Of a DNA stretch of 64,000 nt, positions 57,987 to 64,000 are shown piece by piece. This DNA comes from Sthenelais limicola (taxonomy: Eukaryota > Annelida > Polychaeta > Phyllodocida > Sigalionidae). The notes under the pieces are model-generated. The model saw only the letters and a list, made by a program, of their open reading frames with translations, did not search any database and was not told where the DNA came from. Where the stretch lies: contig OW804095.1 of NCBI GenBank assembly GCA_942159475.1, positions 88,673,740 to 88,737,739 of the forward strand, given 5' to 3'. The position numbers were made by a program, and so were the translations under genes. How positions within the stretch are numbered: position 1 is the stretch's first letter; each line of letters opens with the position of its first letter.

Positions 57987-59117
57987 ATGGAGAGACGTCT
58001 TTTTCTTCTTCTCCTTTTATGGAGCCTGTACATGGTAGTGGTTACATACCAATGTAAAAGGTGCAACTGTGTGGAGGGTATTGTGCTTTGCAGCCAAAGG
58101 AGGCTAAGGCAATACCCTCACATTTCTGGAAATTTTACGGTAATTAATTTGCAAAACAACCTATTGACGACTGGACCACCTTTTGATTATAACGCCTTTA
58201 CGAGGATCGATTTACGAGGAAACCCTATCAACTGTACGACCATTGAAAAACATAGGTTAAAGAACAGGATCATACATCCCAAATGCTTAGGACCACCTTC
58301 ATCAGAACAAAAAAAGGACGGAGTAGTGCGATACCATGATGGACATTATGACCAGACACCCTATTCGCCCCCAAAAGTGACAATAGCCCTTACAGCATCC
58401 AGTGCCGTCATTTCAACGATTTTATTTTCATTTTGTGTCACCTTTGCTGTACGTAGGAGGCGTAGGAGGAGGAGGAGGGAAAGAAGGGGGAATCGCAAAA
58501 GCACTGTATCCATTGAAAGCTCGGAGGCAGGACACAGGGCAGAACGGTGTTCTATGAAGAGTCGCCCCTCTGACCCTCCTCCCTTACCTCCCTTAGCCGC
58601 TGCTTCCTCTCAACCGTCTACCGACTTACAGACCCCCTCTACATCTTCAAACATGCCCCTTGCCTCTTCTACATCATGTCCCCCTTCTTCAGCTTTATTA
58701 ACTCAAGGACCCGTAACTGTACATGCACCACCTATGTTGGGGACAGTGGCTGTATATACACCTTTGCGTACACCTTTGGCCTCCTCCATGGTTCCACCTG
58801 TCGCTCGTCCTGCCGTCATACCACTCCCCGCACCTCCAGGTATGGAGCCTATGGACACTAATGATTTACCATTACATCTAGATGGACCGCCACCTCGACC
58901 ACCACCCCCTAAGAACACTGCTGCTAACACCGTACCACAACCACCGCCTTTAGATGGTTTACCACCACCACCATCACCCCCAAAACATATGGAACCCCAT
59001 GTGAAAAGGCCTTTTGCGGGGCATAGGCCCTTTTTGGACTGTTTCTCCCCTTACAAGCGACTAAAAAAAGGCTGGAAACGCAAATCCTCCAGAAGATCCT
59101 TTAGGCATATATACTAG
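57987..59117 (+). CDS. Type I membrane protein, minimal LRR, proline-rich tail
   Basis: An intact 376-residue frame. A signal peptide (1-20) precedes a compact ectodomain with C23, C26, C28 and C35 (LRR N-cap pattern), an LRR strand FTVINLQNNLL, a second FTRIDLRGNPINC, and C83/C100. Residues 130-155 form the transmembrane helix, immediately followed by an arginine run (156-167). The cytoplasmic tail of about 210 residues is rich in Pro and Ser/Thr, with PPPLPP, PPPRPPPP and PQPPPLDGLPPPP motifs of the kind bound by SH3, WW or EVH1 domains, and a basic C-terminus (KRLKKGWKRKSSRR). It lies 140 bases after its partner, with CCAGTGTCC repeats between. The two probably arose by duplication and diverged, mainly in stalk and tail. 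It could link surface recognition to host signalling or the cytoskeleton (inference). Confidence 0.72.
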   Translation: MERRLFLLLLLWSLYMVVVTYQCKRCNCVEGIVLCSQRRLRQYPHISGNFTVINLQNNLLTTGPPFDYNAFTRIDLRGNPINCTTIEKHRLKNRIIHPKCLGPPSSEQKKDGVVRYHDGHYDQTPYSPPKVTIALTASSAVISTILFSFCVTFAVRRRRRRRRRERRGNRKSTVSIESSEAGHRAERCSMKSRPSDPPPLPPLAAASSQPSTDLQTPSTSSNMPLASSTSCPPSSALLTQGPVTVHAPPMLGTVAVYTPLRTPLASSMVPPVARPAVIPLPAPPGMEPMDTNDLPLHLDGPPPRPPPPKNTAANTVPQPPPLDGLPPPPSPPKHMEPHVKRPFAGHRPFLDCFSPYKRLKKGWKRKSSRRSFRHIY

Positions 59118-59195
59118 ACACTGAGACGTATTGCTATACCCGTACTGACTTTTATATGCGCTGTAAGTGCTGTATCATGTTGTAGTCATAAAAGG

Positions 59196-59720
59196 TACCC
59201 ATGTACCTATTTAACCTTTGAGAGTATAACGGATTGTATATTTTTATACTATATTGATATTTTTACTATATTCATATACTCATGTACCTATAATACCATA
59301 ATGGTACTCATGTACCTCAACACCAAATGTACTCATGTACCTATTTAGTGTAACCTTTGAGAGTATAACGGATTGTATATTTTTATATATACTAGTAAGA
59401 CGTTAAATGTACTCATGTACCTATGTAGTTAGATATCGCTATGTAGTCATAAACCTTTGAGAGTATAACGGATTGTATATTTTTATATATATACTAGTAA
59501 GACGTCAAATGTACTCATGTACCTCATGTTGTAGTCATAAACCTTTTAACTTGTGATTTGGTGTACTCATGTACCTCATGTAGTTAGATATCGCTATGTA
59601 CCCATGTACCTATTTAGTGTAACCTTTGAGAGTATACTATATTGATATTTTTAATGTACTCATGTACCTTATGTTGTAGTCATAAACCTTTTTATAATAC
59701 CATAATGGTACTTATGTACC
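59196..59720. repeat. Iteron-like TACYCATGTACC array
   Basis: Nine exact copies of TAC(C/T)CATGTACC begin at 59,196, 59,277, 59,305, 59,330, 59,410, 59,512, 59,564, 59,599 and 59,657. A variant (TACTTATGTACC) is at 59,709. They are interspersed with at least three copies of AACCTTTGAGAGTATAACGG followed by a TATA-rich run, and with TGTAGTCATAAACCTTT and CATAATGGTAC phrases. The array separates the plus-strand gene set from the converging minus-strand gene. The same box is inverted at 55,831. A role in replication, transcription or 3' end control is possible. Confidence 0.8.
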
Positions 59721-59738
59721 TCATGTTGTAAACATTGT

Positions 59739-59805
59739 AAATAAAACATGTCATATACTAAAGCATAGAAGAAAAACATATATACTTTTTGAATAAAATT
59801 TTATT
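59739..59805. terminator. Converging polyadenylation signals
   Basis: AATAAA on the plus strand at 59,739-59,744 (with another at 59,792) and its complement TTTATT at 59,800-59,805 for the minus strand. The minus signal is 20 bases past the stop of the minus-strand gene. The plus signals would end the membrane-protein transcript. Confidence 0.55.
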
Positions 59806-59824
59806 AGCCATATCAATTGTACAT

Positions 59825-61112
59825 TTACATTGCCATTTTGTCATAGGAAATATCAAACTCTTTAGACTTTCGTAGCAAACGAATGTATTTAACACTGTTA
59901 AGTAAATTTTTAACAGTTTCCTCAGAAACAACTCCTTTAGCATATATCGATTCATAACCTTTTAAAACCGCCTCAGAAGTAATTTTCAAATGAGCCTCTT
60001 TACCGTATCGCCATACCAGATCCCATCGCTCGCTTTCAGGATGTAAACATCCAAATGACATATGCTCCTTTTGCGCTCCACATTCATGTAGACATCCCCA
60101 GCAGTGGGCCTGTACAATTTCGTTAAACTTTTTATTTAATATGTAGAGATAGACATCGAGCAAGTTTTTAGCAGATTTGGAGTCAACATTGGAATCGACA
60201 AACGAATCAGACCCCTCGTCCTCTTCGACCATGTTATTGGACATTGCTCGAAACAGGGAGCCCTTAAATGGATCATACGCCTCGTTCTTTTTGACCATGT
60301 TATTGGAAATTGTTTGACCCTTAAATGGATCAGACGCCTCATCCTGCCAGTCCTTTGCGTTATAACCGACCATGTTATTGCAAATCTTTCGAAACACGGC
60401 TTCCTCAAAGTTCATGGATAAGCCTCTAAAAAACAAAATCAATAAACTGATTATAATAAATGATAACCACCCCATTATTATATGTATATGCAATATATGA
60501 TTTATAACCGTAACATAGTAAGTAATAATTAGTTTTAAGTTTAACTTACCCTAATCTGTGTCCGTTGGAATCCATTCTTGTAAAGCCCATATAGCCTTTG
60601 CCTTTGAACGCGATGACTGAAACAACCCATTCTCTTAGAGATGTAACAACAATTTCGGTAGGTTTAGAAAGATCAAGCGTCTTTAACTCATTTCCATATT
60701 GAAAACTGGCCTCCATTACATCCTTCGGTATGAATACAGTTCTGCGATACGATCCCAAGTTTTTTATAAACTTGACACAGTTGTCAAACTTTTCCATTCT
60801 AAAGTATTTTGTAAGCTGGAACTCTCCGATAGATCCTGCCATGGTGAAGAATTTTGGGTGTATGATGCTCTGATAGACCGACCAGAGGGTTTTGCAGGAG
60901 GTTTTAGACACAATAACTTGGGGTAAATAGCCCTGGGGAAAAGTAAAGTATGCGTTTAAATGGAAAGACCCTAGGAAAGGAACATGTTGAAGCACGTTTT
61001 GGCATTTTTGATCCTTAGAATTTAAATGACTGGCACAATAGGTGTACAATTTAAATAAAGCGTGTGAAAATGCGGCGGTAGACATCAAAAAAGAATGTTT
61101 TGATTGAGTCAT
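59825..61112 (-). CDS. Two-exon gene divergent from polymerase, Cys/His motif
   Basis: Exon 1 is 61,112-60,550 (ATG at 61,112) and exon 2 is 60,425-59,825. The donor AGGGTAAGTT and the acceptor GTTTTTTAG bound a 124-bp intron (60,549-60,426) and join in phase, predicting 387 residues. Read without splicing, each half is an ORF of its own, and exon 2 then gains a false membrane-like start. Exon 1 encodes a globular region with no recognised domain. Exon 2 opens with three imperfect repeats around SNNMV and DPFKG, then an acidic segment. It ends with HCWGCLHECGAQKEHMSFGC followed by helices. That Cys/His pattern resembles a small zinc-binding motif that I recall from uncharacterised proteins next to Maverick-type polymerases, but the recall is weak. 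Its 5' end is 54 bases from the polymerase ATG. Confidence 0.65.
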
Positions 61113-61166
61113 TTTACGTTAAATAAAGGTTTACCGTGTGATTTCAATTTATTCATTTTGGTGAGA
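61113..61166. promoter_or_regulatory. 54-bp divergent promoter region
   Basis: Only 54 bases separate the start codons of the minus-strand gene and the polymerase. The segment holds GTTAAATAAAGG and CAATTTATTC, either of which could serve as a TATA-like element. Core promoter parts must overlap the 5' coding regions, or transcription must start farther away with spliced leaders. Confidence 0.5.
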
Positions 61167-64000
61167 ATGGCTGACAAGGAAAGACTCGATAAACTGTTGG
61201 AGAAAATTTCATCTTCTAGCTGGACAGAGGAAGATGCTAAAAACTTATCGACAGCTGACGCTTTACTATTGTTGGAATTTTTTGGGTTTCCACTTCAAGA
61301 TTTTACACTGGAGGAAAATGAAATTCGGGATTTAACTGCCGCAATACTTTTAGATGGAATAGACAATGAGGTACCACCCACACCACTTTCAAAAAGGAAA
61401 AAATCTAGAGAACCCAAAGATGTGGAATCAAAAAGAAAAAGAAAAAGGGTATTGGCCCCGCCACAAGCCCCGGAGAAGGATGACCGGCACCGACCGTTTA
61501 GCCCTCAACCCGGCCCCAGTGGACTTCAGGACACGCCGCCTAGTCCTCAACCCGGCCCCAGCGGCCTCCAGGAGACATGGCAAGACGCTAGCGGCATGCA
61601 GGGGAATGTGCACGGTAAGCGGCCGACCCTTGACGACACGCCGCACGGTCTCACCGGTAATGATCAAGAGCAAAAGCAACAGCAAAAGAAGGTAGAAAAG
61701 AAAAGTCCTTACACGTTAAAGTTAAAAGGAGTTAGACAATTTAAAAAAAACCAGGCAGTTGATACAACTTATCAAATTTCATTTAACAATGAGTGGCAGG
61801 GACAGAGTATTAGTGCTTTACATCATGAACTGTTACTAATGTTTCAAAATGTATTGGATGAAACGACTCGTGACATGATGCCAGACGATTTGGGGAGAGT
61901 TGTAATTCATCACCAGGGTCTATTAAATCCTATTGTTGTACCTTTAATGAAACTTAGCGAATTAACGCCTCAAAAAATCATGCAACGTATTATGGATGTG
62001 CTAAACAGCAATGAGGGATTAAACATTGATGAATTGTTTACAATTAGTATAGGTTTAATCCGTCTTCCTCGTGGCGGAGCTAGATTCTTTTTAAACTGTC
62101 TTTTTGGTACTGACAATGATTTGAAAAGAAAACAAAGTTTGATTACAATTGTTAATCAGGATTTTATGTGCATGGCGCGTTCAATCGCTGTTAGCTGGGC
62201 AAAGTATAATATGGTCAGCAATGAAGAGTTTGTAAATTTAGTTCGGACACACGGTATTGAGAACCTGGCTGTGATTGACAAAATTATGAGGGTGCAAAAA
62301 GTACCATTATGGTATTATAACAAAGTTTGTGACAAGTCCAGGTCAAATCAGAAACAGTTAGCAGTAGCCATTTCTAATTTAGCCGGTGTTTCCATTAATG
62401 TTCCATCCTCCCTTGCAGATATACCTTTATTTGAACAATGTTTAAATATGGATATAGCTGTTATTGGCGCCGGTGTGGGAAATAAGTTTATAAGAGTTCC
62501 ACCACAAAATGGAAAAACCAATAAAGTCCTGTTTTTGTATTATATAGATGGTCAAAATGAGAATGAACTGGGACATTTCCATGCCATCAGTTCGATTTCA
62601 GGGTTTTTTAATGTGAGTTACTTTTGTGAAACTTGTTTAAAACCCTTTTCCAGTAAGAAAAAACACAACTGTTATACTTATTGCGTTGTATGTAAAAGCA
62701 AAGATTGTCGTGTACAAAATGAAAAGCAATGTTCTGTCTGTAACATGGTATGTCGCAATGATGAATGCTATGCAAGACATCAGACTAAAAAAATGAGAAA
62801 GAGACCAAAACAAAATCTTTCAGAATGTGACATGTTTTGGAAGTGTCAACGATGTACAAAAGTAGTGGACAAAACAAAACGGTCAGTACATCTTCATAAA
62901 TGTGGTGAGTGGTTTTGTAGAACTTGCAAGCAATACACAATAGGCCAGCATTTTTGCTACCACAGAGCTTTGAAATCGAACAATGATGGCATATTCAGTT
63001 ACATATTTTTTGATTTTGAATGTTCCCAAGACACAATGGGTGAGTGTAAGGAAGGCTACAAAACTGGTGATAAATGTTGTGACAATGGCTGTTCAAAATG
63101 TATGTTATGTTTAAACTGTAAAGACAGGCTATGCGGTACAAAACGTCACATTCCAAATTTTGTTGTGGCTCATACAGTTTGCAACAAGTGCCAGGACAGT
63201 CCAGTTTCGGAAAAATGTACGCATTGTGGAAAAAAGTGTGACCAATGCAAGGATGGTAAATTTTGTAACGAATGTGGTGATAGGGAAATTATTTTTTGGG
63301 GTGAGGGGACTTGTGAGCAATTTTGTAAATGGGCATTTCATAGGTCCAACAAGAATGCTACGTTATTTGCTCATAACATGAAAGCATATGATGGATATTT
63401 TTTATTGGAATATTTGATATCCAATGGAATGCGCCCTTCAGGTATCGTTTATAATGGGGCAAAAATTATGACATTTACAGTTCAACACGGTCTCAATATA
63501 AAAGTGCTGGATTCGTTAAATTTTCTACCCATGAAATTGGCATGTCTTCCAAAAGCATTTGGACTGACTGAACTTAAAAAGGGTTATTTTCCTCACTTTT
63601 TCAACACTAGTGAAAACCAAAATTATATCGGTCCCTTACCTGCCCCAGAATTTTATGGAGTAGACTATATGTTTACTCCGGAAAGGAATTCTTTTATACA
63701 GTGGCATAATGATTTAGTATTTCAAAATTACGTTTTTGATTTTAAAAACGAGATTAAAGAGTATTGTATTTCTGATGTTACTATTCTAAGAGAGGCATGC
63801 ATGTCATTTCGAAAACTTGTTTTGGATTGCTGTATTGATCCCACACAGCCATTACCCAATCAAAAAAACCAAAATGAAAATGAGGAAAAAGAAGAGGAAG
63901 AACAAGAAGAACAAGAAGAACAAGAACAAGAAGATGAAGGACAAGACGATAACGAACAAGAAAACCCAGTAAAAAAACCAAAAGTTGTAAATGGGATCGA
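61167..64000 (+). CDS. polB: Protein-primed family B DNA polymerase, N-terminal part
   Basis: An open frame from a strong-context ATG (AGAATGG) runs 944 codons to the window edge without a stop. Residues 1-190 are a low-complexity leader with basic KRKRKR and a duplicated PQPGPSGLQ (about 113-135). Residues 195-480 are the N-terminal region typical of Maverick/adintovirus polymerases. Residues 487-605 are rich in CxxC pairs (FCETC, CVVC, CQRC, CRTCK). The exonuclease domain has all three motifs: Exo I FFDFE (D616, E618), Exo II HNMKAYD (N737, D742), Exo III YCISD (Y866, D870). A second Cys-rich insertion sits between Exo I and II. Residues 900-935 are a Glu/Gln-rich acidic tract. The palm motifs must lie beyond 64,000. 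The exonuclease residues are all present, so the visible part looks functional. Confidence 0.88.
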   Translation, partial: MADKERLDKLLEKISSSSWTEEDAKNLSTADALLLLEFFGFPLQDFTLEENEIRDLTAAILLDGIDNEVPPTPLSKRKKSREPKDVESKRKRKRVLAPPQAPEKDDRHRPFSPQPGPSGLQDTPPSPQPGPSGLQETWQDASGMQGNVHGKRPTLDDTPHGLTGNDQEQKQQQKKVEKKSPYTLKLKGVRQFKKNQAVDTTYQISFNNEWQGQSISALHHELLLMFQNVLDETTRDMMPDDLGRVVIHHQGLLNPIVVPLMKLSELTPQKIMQRIMDVLNSNEGLNIDELFTISIGLIRLPRGGARFFLNCLFGTDNDLKRKQSLITIVNQDFMCMARSIAVSWAKYNMVSNEEFVNLVRTHGIENLAVIDKIMRVQKVPLWYYNKVCDKSRSNQKQLAVAISNLAGVSINVPSSLADIPLFEQCLNMDIAVIGAGVGNKFIRVPPQNGKTNKVLFLYYIDGQNENELGHFHAISSISGFFNVSYFCETCLKPFSSKKKHNCYTYCVVCKSKDCRVQNEKQCSVCNMVCRNDECYARHQTKKMRKRPKQNLSECDMFWKCQRCTKVVDKTKRSVHLHKCGEWFCRTCKQYTIGQHFCYHRALKSNNDGIFSYIFFDFECSQDTMGECKEGYKTGDKCCDNGCSKCMLCLNCKDRLCGTKRHIPNFVVAHTVCNKCQDSPVSEKCTHCGKKCDQCKDGKFCNECGDREIIFWGEGTCEQFCKWAFHRSNKNATLFAHNMKAYDGYFLLEYLISNGMRPSGIVYNGAKIMTFTVQHGLNIKVLDSLNFLPMKLACLPKAFGLTELKKGYFPHFFNTSENQNYIGPLPAPEFYGVDYMFTPERNSFIQWHNDLVFQNYVFDFKNEIKEYCISDVTILREACMSFRKLVLDCCIDPTQPLPNQKNQNENEEKEEEEQEEQEEQEQEDEGQDDNEQENPVKKPKVVNGI

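Noticed and set aside
60430..60493. Membrane helix at the start of the exon 2 ORF of the minus-strand gene
   Set aside because: It is translated intron: a good acceptor at 60,426 and a matching donor at 60,549 join in phase and remove it.
54859..61112. Retinoblastoma-binding LxCxE motif in accessory proteins, as seen in some small DNA tumour virus proteins
   Set aside because: Near matches such as LICIR and LRCEC lack the required final glutamate.
1..64000. CRISPR arrays, bacterial operons or ribosome binding sites
   Set aside because: The sequence is eukaryotic, with spliceosomal introns and retroelements; no spaced direct-repeat array of CRISPR type is present.

Overview
This window is animal nuclear DNA, most likely from a marine invertebrate such as a mollusc or another lophotrochozoan. 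The phylum is an inference. The evidence is the mixture of repeats: several families of 5'-truncated LINEs, one with a CAATTCAATTCAA tail, Helitrons, a piggyBac-like element with TTAA target sites, MITEs, tyrosine-recombinase retroelement debris, and spliceosomal introns with GT-AG ends. The sequence is AT-rich, and bases 1-52,400 contain no intact host gene that I can support.

Regions 1-52 kb are a graveyard of mobile elements. The clearest items are: LINE 3' ends at 2.2-3.5, 13.0-14.2 and 19.0-20.2 kb; two tandem Helitrons (4941-7131); four short foldback elements sharing one loop signature (3.9, 14.8, 17.0 and 24.6 kb); a minisatellite that reverses strand inside itself (15.5-16.4 kb) and has a relative at 51.1 kb; a 3.8-kb piggyBac-like foldback element (22,249-26,079); a Gag-like gene of a tyrosine-recombinase retroelement (26.8-27.7 kb); a LINE reverse transcriptase split by a 2.9-kb insertion (28.1-31.6 kb); a recombinase fragment (38.6-39.5 kb); a decayed four-exon transposase-like gene (40.0-42.3 kb, minus strand); and a nearly complete but broken LINE (43.1-46.1 kb) whose reverse transcriptase is interrupted by a 211-bp MITE.

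Region 52.4-64.0 kb is different. It is densely coding and carries part of a virus-like element of the Maverick/Polinton/adintovirus type. The anchor is a large protein-primed family B DNA polymerase ORF (61,167 to beyond the window end) with all three exonuclease motifs visible. The polymerase palm, the integrase and any capsid genes would lie past base 64,000 and cannot be assessed. Upstream are a divergent two-exon gene (61,112-59,825, minus) and a plus-strand series: a two-zinc-finger protein, a cysteine-rich protein, a spliced protein of unknown function, and two adjacent type I membrane proteins with short LRR-like ectodomains, one with a Thr/Ser-rich stalk and one with a long proline-rich cytoplasmic tail.

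This gene set is the main candidate for something undescribed: a polymerase-bearing virus-like element that also encodes paired receptor-like membrane proteins, uses introns, and has an iteron-like repeat (TACYCATGTACC) nine times at 59.2-59.7 kb and inverted at 55.83 kb, bracketing the three genes between. The coding sequences in this part look intact within the window, which suggests recent integration or continuing selection. That is inference, because no expression or comparative data are available here.
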